This document shows, piece by piece, positions 1 to 6,168 of a DNA stretch of 8,703 nt; within the stretch, counting starts at the first letter, position 1; each line of letters begins with the position of its first letter. The stretch spans positions 1 to 8,703 of the forward strand of contig JAUZEX010000839.1 of NCBI GenBank assembly GCA_030838815.1, read 5' to 3'. Below the pieces are notes generated by a model, which saw only the letters and a list, made by a program, of their open reading frames with translations, was not told where the DNA came from and searched no databases. The stretch comes from Actinomycetota bacterium (GTDB lineage Bacteria; Actinomycetota; Acidimicrobiia; IMCC26256; BP-133). A program made the position numbers and the translations under genes.

Positions 1-231
1 GTCCCACGTGGTGGCGGTGAGATCCTCGTGGCTCTGGTAGCTGCCGAAGTTCGACGTGTCGTCGACCGGCAGGTCGTTCCACTCCTTGCACGCCACCTCG
101 CAGGCCTTGCAGCCGATGCAGAGGTCGATGTCGACGATCTTGGCGATCTCGACGGTGTCACGCCGGATGCCCGTCGCCGACGCCGGCGTCGCCGACTTCC
201 GGCGGATGGCCAGTCCCAGTTCGGTAGACAT
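1..231 (-). CDS. fdnH: Formate dehydrogenase iron-sulfur (beta) subunit, FdnH-like, 3'-truncated by window edge
   Basis: This is the electron-transfer subunit of a respiratory formate dehydrogenase. In the E. coli FDH-N complex it carries four [4Fe-4S] clusters that pass electrons from the catalytic subunit to the cytochrome b subunit. Only the first 77 codons are visible; the frame is open to the window edge. Cysteines 38, 41, 44 and 48 form a C-x2-C-x2-C-x3-C ferredoxin motif (CIGCKACEVAC), followed by KEWNDL. From recall, this and the later DLTATTW segment line up with E. coli FdnH (CIGCKACQVAC, DLSAKSW). The N-terminal tail before the cluster is of the usual length and has no export signal, as expected for a subunit carried out with its Tat-bearing partner. 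The ATG at 229-231 has GGAG 5 nt upstream, inside the 9-base gap after the alpha subunit stop, so the two are almost certainly co-transcribed and translationally coupled. Confidence 0.93.
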   Translation of the reverse strand, partial: MSTELGLAIRRKSATPASATGIRRDTVEIAKIVDIDLCIGCKACEVACKEWNDLPVDDTSNFGSYQSHEDLTATTWD

Positions 232-234
232 CGG

Positions 235-240
235 CTCTCC
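235..240 (-). promoter_or_regulatory. Ribosome binding site of fdnH in the fdnG-fdnH gap
   Basis: GGAGAG fills most of the 9-base gap between the fdnG stop and the fdnH ATG, with GGAG 5 nt from the start. It fixes the fdnH start and indicates coupled translation. Confidence 0.75.
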
Positions 241-3200
241 CTATGCCTTCTCGACGTCGACGAGGAAGCCCTTGAACTCCGGCGTCCGGACGTTGGCGTC
301 ACCCACGTAGGGCGTGAGGATGTTGGCCATCTCCGGCGTCGTGCGGAACTTGCCGGCGGCGGCGTCGGTGCCCTTCCCGGCGGCGAAGTGCCAGTGGACG
401 GGGATCCCGACCTGATACACCGTCTTCCCCGCCACCTTGAGGGGCCGCATCCGTTTGGTCACCAGGGCGATGCCGATCACCTCGCCCCGCTTGGACCGCA
501 CCTTCACCTTGCCGCCGTTGGTGATCCCCTTCTTCTCCGCCAGCTCCACCGGCAGCTCGACGAAGAAGTCGGGCATGGACTCCACCAGGTACGGCACGTT
601 CTGGGTCACGTAGTGCTCGTGCTCGGTCACCCGGTAGGTGGTGGCCACGTAGGGGAACTCGGAGTCGACGGCGGCGAAGGTGTCCTTGGCGTCCTTGTAG
701 AGGAACACGGCCGGATCGTTCTGCACCTTGGACATGGCGTTGTGGACGGGCGACTCCATCGGCTCGTAGTGCTCGGGGAACGGCCCGTCGCTGGTCAGCG
801 CCCCGGGGGCGAAGAGCCGGGCGACGCCCTCGCCGGTCATGATGAAGCTGCCCTTCCCCTCGGCGGGCGGCGACGTCGCCGGGAAGTCGGGGATGTCGCC
901 GACCCACGCCGTGCCGTTCCAGCGGATGCCCGGCCGCGTCTTGTCCCACGGTTGGCCGTTGGCGTCGGCCGACGCCCGGTTGTAGAGGATGCGGCGGTTG
1001 GCCGGCCACGCCCAGGCCCAGTCGTGGAAGTAGCCGAGGCCGGTCGGGTCCGACGTCCCCCGCCGCTGCATCAGGTTGCCCTCGGGCGGATAGGACCCGG
1101 AGTAGAGCCAGTTGCCGGCGCTGGTGGTGCCGTCGTCCTTCAGGGTCGCGAACGACGAGACCCGCTTGCCGGTGGTGAGGTCGAACCCGTTGATCTCCTG
1201 CGCGATCTCGTCCAGGGACGGGTTCTCGGGCTTGGCGTAGTCCCACTTGAGGTTGAGGATCGGGTCGGGCAGCGTCCCGCCCTCCTTGGCGTACAGGGCC
1301 TTGAGACGCAGGAACAGCTGGCCCAGGATCCAGTTGTCGTCCTTCACCTGGCCGGGCGCGTCGAGGACCTTCCACTTCCACTGCGCCCACCGGCCGGAGT
1401 TGACGAAGCTGCCGTCCTTCTCGATCCAGTGCGTCGCGGGGAAGAAGTACACCTCGGTATTGATGGTCTTGGGATCGACCCCCGGCGCCCGCCAGAACTC
1501 CGACGTCGCCGTCGGCAGCGGGTCCATGACCACCAGCCACTTGAGCTTGCCCATCGACCCGCTCATCCGCTTCGAGTCGGGCCCGATGTTGAGCCCCGAC
1601 ATCCCGGCCGCGAACAGGCCGTCGAGGGTGCCGGAGCGGGCCTCGTCGTGGATCGTCAGCCAGGACGAGTTCTTGCCCGGCTTCGGCAGCCAGCTGTAGC
1701 GGAAGTCGTTGTCGGGCTGGGCGGCGTCGCCGTACCAGGCCTTGAGCATCGACACCATGAACTTCTTGTAGTTGGTGCCGAAGTAGTTGACGGCGTTGGG
1801 GGCCGACGCCTTGGCCGGCACCTTGGCCATGTAGTCGGCCATGGTGTTCATGCCGGGCTTGGCCACGGCCAGGTAGCCGGGGAAGATCTCCCAGCTGACG
1901 GCGTTGTCGGTGTTCCCCTGGATGTTGGCGTGGCCCCGCTCGGCGTTGACGCCCCCGCCCGGCCGGCCGACGTTGCCCAGCAGCAGCTGGAGCAGGCCGA
2001 TCCCGCGGATGATCTGCACGCCGGTCGTGTGATGCGTCAGCCCGACGGCATAGACGACGCTGCCGACCTTGTCCGGCGTGCCGGTGGCGCCGAACCGCTT
2101 GGCGATGTCCGTGAACTTCTCCACCGGCATGCCGGTGATCTCCGACACCTTCTCCGGCGTGTAGCGGGCGTAGTGGGCCTTCATGAGCTGGAAGACGGAG
2201 CGCGGATCCTGGAGCGTCGGGTCCGTCTTGGCGTAGGCCACCGGGGCGGCCGGGGCCGCGCCGCCCGCCGGGGTCCCGCCGGCCACCGGGGACTGCGTTC
2301 CGCCGGAGGGCGCACCGGCCGCCGGCCCGAGCGCCTCGGCCCCGCCCGACGAGCCCGCCGGCTGGCCTCCGGCCGCAGGGCCGGTCGGCGTCACGCGCTC
2401 GTAGTCCCACGTGGCGGGGTCGTAGGTCCGCTTCGCCTCGTCGTAGCCGGAGAACAGCCCGTCGTTGAACTGGTAGCCCGACGCCACGACGAACGCCGCG
2501 TTGGTGTGCAGCTTCACGTAGTCCTCGTGGTACAGCTTGTTCTGGAGGACGTAGTTGATCAGCCCGCCGAAGAAGGCGACGTCGGTGCCGGCCCGGATCG
2601 GGGCGTAGACGTCGGCGATGGCCGACGTGCGGGTGAAGCGGGGATCGACGTGGATGATCTGCGTGCCGCGCTCATCCCGACCGACGTGGGCCCACTTCCA
2701 GCCGCAGGGGTGGTTCTCGGCCGGGTTGGCCCCGATCACGAGGATCACGTCGCTGTTCTTGAAATCGCGCCAATGGTTGGTCATGGCGCCCCGACCGAAG
2801 GAGGCGGCCAAACTGGCCACCGTGGGACCGTGTCAGACGCGGGCCTGTTGTTCGAGGTACACGCACCCCAGCGCCCGGAAGAACTTGGCCGTGAGGTAGC
2901 CCTCCTCCGAGGTGATCGTCGCCCCGCCGACGAAACCGAACCCCTCGTTGCGGTTCACCTCGAGACCGGCGGCGTCCTTGAGCACCGTCTTCTTGTCCCG
3001 GGAGTCCTTCATGTGCCGGGCGAGCTCGTCGAGGGCCTTGTCCCACTCGATGTCTTCCCACTCCGTGGCACCGGCCCGGCGGACCCTGGGCCGCAGCGCC
3101 CGGTTCTGGGCCAGGGCGAGCTGGAGGGTCGACGCCCCCTTGGGGCACAGCGTCCCGCCGTTGACCGGACTGTCGGGGTCGCCCTCGATGTGGACCAGCG

Positions 3201-3420
3201 TCGGCTTCACGTTGAGGGCGTTGTCGCCGATCCGGTAGGCGATCATCGAACAGCCCACGGCGCAGTAGGGGCAGATCGTGCGGACCTCGTTGGCCCTCGA
3301 GATCTTGAGCTGCGTCGTCTCGGCGTAGGCCGGCCTCAGATCGAACCCGAAGCTGCCCCAGGCGACCGCCGCCCCGCCGGTCGCCGACGCCTTGAAGAAG
3401 TCACGACGGGTCATCTCCAC
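241..3420 (-). CDS. fdnG: Selenocysteine-containing formate dehydrogenase catalytic (alpha) subunit, FDH-N/FdnG type
   Basis: This molybdenum or tungsten bis-MGD enzyme subunit oxidises formate to CO2 outside the membrane. The gene reads through an in-frame TGA (2833-2835) decoded as selenocysteine, giving about 1059 residues; E. coli FdnG has 1015. From the GTG at 3418-3420, a Tat signal (TRRDFFK, residues 4-10) ends near AYA at 33. Cluster cysteines fall at 50, 53, 57 and 92, and Sec is residue 196, followed by HGPTVASLA. From recall, these are the same numbers as in E. coli FdnG. The middle matches molybdopterin oxidoreductase segments such as RFTRTSAIADVYAPIR, GVNAERGHANIQG and NSGRWAQWKWK. 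The C-terminal molybdopterin-binding domain has FPYVATTYRVTEH and ends FLVDVEKA. A Gly/Ala/Pro-rich insert of about 50 residues lies at 343-395. The GTG is chosen for its purine-rich RBS; the ATG two codons later is the alternative. The frame upstream to 3519 would bury the Tat signal. Confidence 0.95.
2236..2394 (-). other. Low-complexity Gly/Ala/Pro insert within FdnG
   Basis: Codons 343-395 encode 53 residues made mainly of G, A and P, with some T, S and Q. They lie between WDYER and YAKTDPTLQDPRSVF. In E. coli FdnG (from recall) the equivalent segments are separated by only about five residues, so roughly 48 residues are extra. This accounts for nearly all the length difference from the E. 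coli protein. The frame stays open on both sides, so it is an in-frame insertion, probably a disordered surface loop. Confidence 0.75.
2803..2821 (-). promoter_or_regulatory. Bacterial SECIS hairpin directing Sec insertion in fdnG
   Basis: Beginning 11 nt after the UGA, the mRNA forms GGUGGCC - loop AGUUU - GGCCGCC. This is seven continuous pairs, including one G-U, closing a five-base loop. The 11-nt spacing and the GU in the apical loop match the E. coli fdhF and fdnG elements recognised by SelB (from recall). The hairpin lies inside the coding sequence, as bacterial SECIS elements do. Seen directly: spacing, stem and loop. Inferred: SelB binding. Confidence 0.85.
2833..2835 (-). other. In-frame TGA recoded as selenocysteine (Sec196 of FdnG)
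   Basis: The mRNA reads Q-A-R-V-[UGA]-H-G-P-T-V-A-S-L-A. This is the active-site segment of FDH-N type formate dehydrogenases, where selenocysteine is a metal ligand and the following histidine is catalytic (known for the family). Homology continues without a break on both sides in the same frame, so this is neither a pseudogene stop nor a gene boundary. Annotation that treats TGA as stop would give a false 3' gene starting at the GTG at 2818-2820. Confidence 0.95.
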
Positions 3421-3427
3421 GGTCAGG

Positions 3428-3438
3428 CCCCCCTCCCC
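3428..3438 (-). promoter_or_regulatory. Purine-rich ribosome binding site of fdnG
   Basis: GGGGAGGGGGG ends 7 nt before the GTG at 3418-3420. It supports that start over the ATG at 3412-3414 and over the longer frame to 3519. A GGAG lies directly against the ATG, too close to serve it well. Confidence 0.6.
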
Positions 3439-3441
3439 GTT

Positions 3442-3461
3442 GAGCCGGCGCGCCCCGGCTC
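3442..3461 (-). promoter_or_regulatory. Perfect 7-bp hairpin in the fdnG leader
   Basis: On the transcript, GAGCCGG and CCGGCTC pair perfectly around a six-base GC-only loop. The hairpin sits 3 nt upstream of the fdnG ribosome binding site. A weak -10-like TATTGT (minus strand, 3472-3477) would start the RNA just before it, but the hexamer 17 bases further upstream (TGGTAC) is a poor -35. The element could be a leader regulatory hairpin or a dyad operator; with this base composition chance is also possible. Confidence 0.35.
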
Positions 3462-3569
3462 CGACGCCAGCACAATAAGCCCGGGCTGACGCTCGTACCA
3501 GGATGGCCGTCCCGGTCATCGATGAATGGCTCCGGAAGTGCGGCGAGCGGCTGAACGGGCGCTGAGCGC

Positions 3570-3621
3570 GGCCGGACCCCGTGTAGTCGCAATGTGAGTA
3601 GGAGGAACGGGGGTCGAGGCC
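3570..3621 (-). terminator. Terminator-like hairpin behind the delta-60 propeller gene
   Basis: Starting 10 nt after the TAA stop at 3632-3634, the minus-strand transcript can pair GGCC plus GACCCCCGT with ACGGGGTC plus GGCC, with one bulged C, a small internal mismatch and a 24-base loop. No T-run follows, so it would be an atypical, GC-rich terminator or a 3'-end stabilising structure. A smaller GCGC-TGA-GCGC hairpin follows at 3559-3569. Confidence 0.35.
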
Positions 3622-3631
3622 GCCCCGGCCG

Positions 3632-5983
3632 TTACGCCGCCGGGAAGCGGGCCAGGCCGGCGGAGACGGTGGCGGCCACGACCTGGAAGTCGCCTCCGGC
3701 GATCACCGAGCCGCCCGACGCCGAGAGCGCCCAGACGCCGTGGGGGCCGCTGACCGTCGGCGCCCACGCCTTCAGCGAACCGGTGGCGGCGTCGAACGCC
3801 GCGAGGTGGTGGCGGATATTCGGACCCGTCACGTTGCTGCCGCCGATGATGTCGAAGTGGCCGCCGGCGTAGACGGTCGGCCCATCGACGGCCAGGGCGA
3901 CGACGTCGCCGTCGGCCGTGCCCTCCCACTGCTTGGCGCCGGTGCCGGCGGCGTTGAAGGCCACGACGCGGTTCCCGCCGGCGGACGACTGGCCGGCCAC
4001 GGTCACGAACACCTGCGTGGTGGTGGCCTCGACCCGGCGCAGCGGAGCGGTGACGACCGCCTTCCAGGTCGTCACCGCCCCGGTGGCGGCCGACACGGCG
4101 GCGATGTTCTTGCGGGTCGCGCCGCCGACCGTGGTGAAGGCGCCGCCGAGGTAGACGGTCTTGGCGTCGGGCGAGACGGCGATGCCCCACACCACGTTGG
4201 AAACGTTGGGGTTCCACGACGACAGCGCACCGGAGGTGGCGTCGAAGCCCGCCCCCCGGTTGCGGGTGCTGCCGTTGATCGACGAGAACGCGCCGCCGGC
4301 ATACACCTGGCTCCCGGCCACCGCCAGCGCTTTCACCTCGGCGCTGGCCTTGGGTGCCCAGGCGCCGTCGACCGCGCCGGTCGTGGCGTTCAGCTTGGCC
4401 AACCGGCCGCGGCTGAGGCCGTTCACCTTTTTGAACAGGCCGCCGACGTACACGCTGGCGGCATCGGTGCTCGGCACGATGGCCCGGACGGTCTTGTCCG
4501 TGTTGGCCACGAACCCGGGCACGAGGACGCCGGTGGCGGCGTCGAAGGCGGCGAGGTTGGCCCGGGGGCTGCCGTTGACGCTGGCGAACGTGCCGCCGGC
4601 AAAAACCACTCCCGAACCCCCGGGCACTCCGGGCGAGCCGGAGCTGGTCGCCGGGGCGATGGCCACGGCCAGAGCCGGCATGGCGGCGTTGGGGTTCCAG
4701 GCGTCGGTGGCGCCCGCCCCGGTGGCCGACAGTGCGCCGAGGTAGTTGCGGACCGCGCCGTTGAGCTTCGTGAAGGCGCCGGCGGCGAACAGGCGGGTGC
4801 CGTCGGCCGACAGCGTGAGGGCCGACACGTCGGCGTCGGCGGTGGGCTTCCAGGCCGTGTCGAGCGCCCCGGTGCCCGTGGCCGACAGGAGGGCGAGGCG
4901 GCTGCGGGCGCTGCCGCCGATGGTGGCGAAGGCTCCGCCGGCGAAGACGTTGGTGCCGTCGGCGGTCAGCCGCAGCGTGTGGACGGCGCCGTCGGCCGAC
5001 GGCGCCCAGGCGGTGTCGAGGGCACCGGTGGCGGCGGTGACGGCGGCCAGGTGATTCCGGGCGCTGCCCCCGACCTTGGTGAACCCACCGCCGAGGAGGA
5101 GGCGGCCGGAGGGGGTGAGCGCCAGAGCCTCCACGCCGCCGGCCGAAGGGGCGGGGTTGAAGGCGGCGTCGAGGGCGCCGGTGGCGGCGTCGAGGGCGGC
5201 GAGGCCGGCCCGGGCGACGCCGGACATGGCGGTGAAGAACCCGCCGGCGTAGAGGCGGGTGCCATCGGCCGAGACCGTCAACGCAGCCACGGGACCGACC
5301 GTGGGACCGGCCGGCACCCCGGTGCCGCCGGGCGGGGTGGTGGTGGAGGTGGTGGTCGGCGTGGGAGCGGACGGAGTGCCCGTCCCGGCTCCGGGATCGA
5401 AGGTGGTGACGGGGTCGCCGGTGAAGCTGTTGACGGCGGCCACGCCGGCCCGGGCGACGCTCTGGACGAGGCTGAAGTCACCGCCGATGTAGGTCACGTT
5501 GGACGTCGGCGAGACGGCGATGGCCCGGATCGGCTTGTCGGTGGCGGGGTTCCACCCCGCAACGTCCCACGCGCCGGCCGTGGCGCCGGGCACGATGCGG
5601 GCACCGTTGTGGCGGGACCGGGTGCCGACCCGGGTGAAGTCGCCGCCGATGTAGAAGCCGCCGTTGCCGTCGGGCGCGGCCACGAGGACGGTGCCGTTGA
5701 TCTTCGGGAACGCCGGGGCCCACACGCCGGAGGACGGGTCGAGCGCCACGCCGAAGCCGGTGTTGGGCCCGGCCTGGGTGAAGGCGCCGCCCACGTAGAC
5801 GCGGCCGCCCGCCTGGCTCACGGCGTAGACGGTGCCGTTCGTCACCCACGACTCGGCCGGCACGGCGGCGGGGTCGGCCTGGGCCGGGGCGCCGACCGCG
5901 ACCAGAGCGGCGCCGAGCGACAGGAGCGCCAGACCGGCGGCGAGCCGGCGGGCCCGGGGACGGCGTCGTTGGATGAGCTTCAC
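3632..5983 (-). CDS. Secreted delta-60 repeat (DUF5122-like) beta-propeller protein
   Basis: The predicted 783-residue exported protein has unknown function. Residues 1-36 form a Sec signal peptide: a basic RRRPRARR segment, a hydrophobic core and an AQA cleavage site. The rest is about 14 tandem units with a period near 50 residues. Each has a core like VYVGGxFTxVGGxxRxxLAAxDAATGALDxxWxP, the pattern of delta-60/DUF5122 beta-propeller repeats. Glycine-pair positions fall near residues 65, 113, 167, 248, 298, 349, 401, 463, 514, 563, 613, 662, 707 and 763. The twelfth unit (VFVTVAGQSSAGG) is degenerate. A Thr/Pro/Gly linker at about 198-229 splits units 3 and 4. There are no enzymatic motifs, membrane anchor or sortase signal, so binding or scaffolding outside the cell is the most that can be inferred. 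The GTG at 5981-5983 is chosen because GGGAG lies 5 nt upstream and it begins the signal peptide; the frame to 6127 would bury that signal. Confidence 0.85.
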   Translation of the reverse strand: MKLIQRRRPRARRLAAGLALLSLGAALVAVGAPAQADPAAVPAESWVTNGTVYAVSQAGGRVYVGGAFTQAGPNTGFGVALDPSSGVWAPAFPKINGTVLVAAPDGNGGFYIGGDFTRVGTRSRHNGARIVPGATAGAWDVAGWNPATDKPIRAIAVSPTSNVTYIGGDFSLVQSVARAGVAAVNSFTGDPVTTFDPGAGTGTPSAPTPTTTSTTTPPGGTGVPAGPTVGPVAALTVSADGTRLYAGGFFTAMSGVARAGLAALDAATGALDAAFNPAPSAGGVEALALTPSGRLLLGGGFTKVGGSARNHLAAVTAATGALDTAWAPSADGAVHTLRLTADGTNVFAGGAFATIGGSARSRLALLSATGTGALDTAWKPTADADVSALTLSADGTRLFAAGAFTKLNGAVRNYLGALSATGAGATDAWNPNAAMPALAVAIAPATSSGSPGVPGGSGVVFAGGTFASVNGSPRANLAAFDAATGVLVPGFVANTDKTVRAIVPSTDAASVYVGGLFKKVNGLSRGRLAKLNATTGAVDGAWAPKASAEVKALAVAGSQVYAGGAFSSINGSTRNRGAGFDATSGALSSWNPNVSNVVWGIAVSPDAKTVYLGGAFTTVGGATRKNIAAVSAATGAVTTWKAVVTAPLRRVEATTTQVFVTVAGQSSAGGNRVVAFNAAGTGAKQWEGTADGDVVALAVDGPTVYAGGHFDIIGGSNVTGPNIRHHLAAFDAATGSLKAWAPTVSGPHGVWALSASGGSVIAGGDFQVVAATVSAGLARFPAA
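3680..5840 (-). repeat. Array of about 14 delta-60-type propeller repeats (coding)
   Basis: About 14 coding repeats have a modal period of 49-52 codons. Spacings between core glycine pairs are about 48, 54, 81, 50, 51, 52, 62, 51, 49, 50, 49, 45 and 56 residues. The 81 contains the Thr/Pro linker and the 62 a Gly/Pro/Ser-rich loop near residues 446-458. Fourteen blades would fit two seven-bladed propellers in series (inference). Confidence 0.75.
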
Positions 5984-5988
5984 GATGT

Positions 5989-5993
5989 CTCCC
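5989..5993 (-). promoter_or_regulatory. Ribosome binding site of the delta-60 propeller gene
   Basis: GGGAG lies 5 nt before the GTG at 5981-5983. It supports that start over in-frame upstream codons, which have no signal-peptide logic. Confidence 0.6.
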
Positions 5994-6025
5994 GGTCGGG
6001 ACGCGGAGAGGGGGAGCGCCCGGCG

Positions 6026-6057
6026 ACAACCGGTGAACGGACGAAGGCCGCGGTTGT
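6026..6057. repeat. Inverted repeat ACAACCG / CGGTTGT in the divergent promoter region
   Basis: Two perfect 7-bp arms (6026-6032 and 6051-6057) are separated by 18 bases. GCG and CGC just outside could extend the pairing across a two-base bulge. It lies 43 bp upstream of the delta-60 gene start, where an operator or a leader hairpin could sit. Function is not established. Confidence 0.35.
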
Positions 6058-6168
6058 GACGCCCGCCGCCGGCGCAGACCGGACGGAGCCCCCCACAAGG
6101 GGCAGAGCTTCCCCGGCCCGGTGTCATCGGCGCTCCGGCCCGGAGCCGATCCGACCGATTGCAGCACC

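Larger units (their letters stand above)
5984..6168. promoter_or_regulatory. Divergent intergenic region between two secreted repeat proteins
   Basis: This 185-bp spacer must hold the promoters of both the leftward delta-60 gene and the rightward repeat gene. No convincing -35/-10 pair was found by eye on either strand. It contains a perfect 7-bp inverted repeat (6026-6057, listed separately) and a small dyad, GCCCC and GGGGC around a six-base loop, at 6088-6103. No RNA gene was recognised. Confidence 0.45.

Noticed and set aside
241..2820. A separate molybdopterin oxidoreductase gene starting at the GTG at 2818-2820
   Set aside because: It lacks the iron-sulfur domain and Tat signal, and continues directly from the upstream frame through a TGA at the conserved Sec position. 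It is the 3' part of one selenoprotein gene.
28..3489. An open frame of 1153 codons on the plus strand, antisense to the formate dehydrogenase genes
   Set aside because: Its product is an Arg/Gly/Val/Leu-rich low-complexity sequence with no recognisable domain. It is the expected antisense shadow of GC-biased third codon positions in strongly supported minus-strand genes.
2833..3519. Pseudogene call: fdnG broken by a premature stop, or a start at 3519
   Set aside because: The TGA is at the catalytic Sec position with a SECIS hairpin, so it is not a lesion. Starting at 3519 would place about 33 extra residues before the twin-arginine signal, which is inconsistent with export.
3740..5830. CRISPR array or DNA-level satellite suggested by recurring GC-rich motifs
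   Set aside because: The periodicity is about 150 bp, in frame, and degenerate at DNA level. It reflects protein repeats, with no identical direct repeats or unique spacers.
5984..6168. Riboswitch in the divergent region
   Set aside because: The hairpins present do not match the c-di-GMP, ydaO-type or cobalamin core motifs I could recall. Only a generic dyad can be supported.
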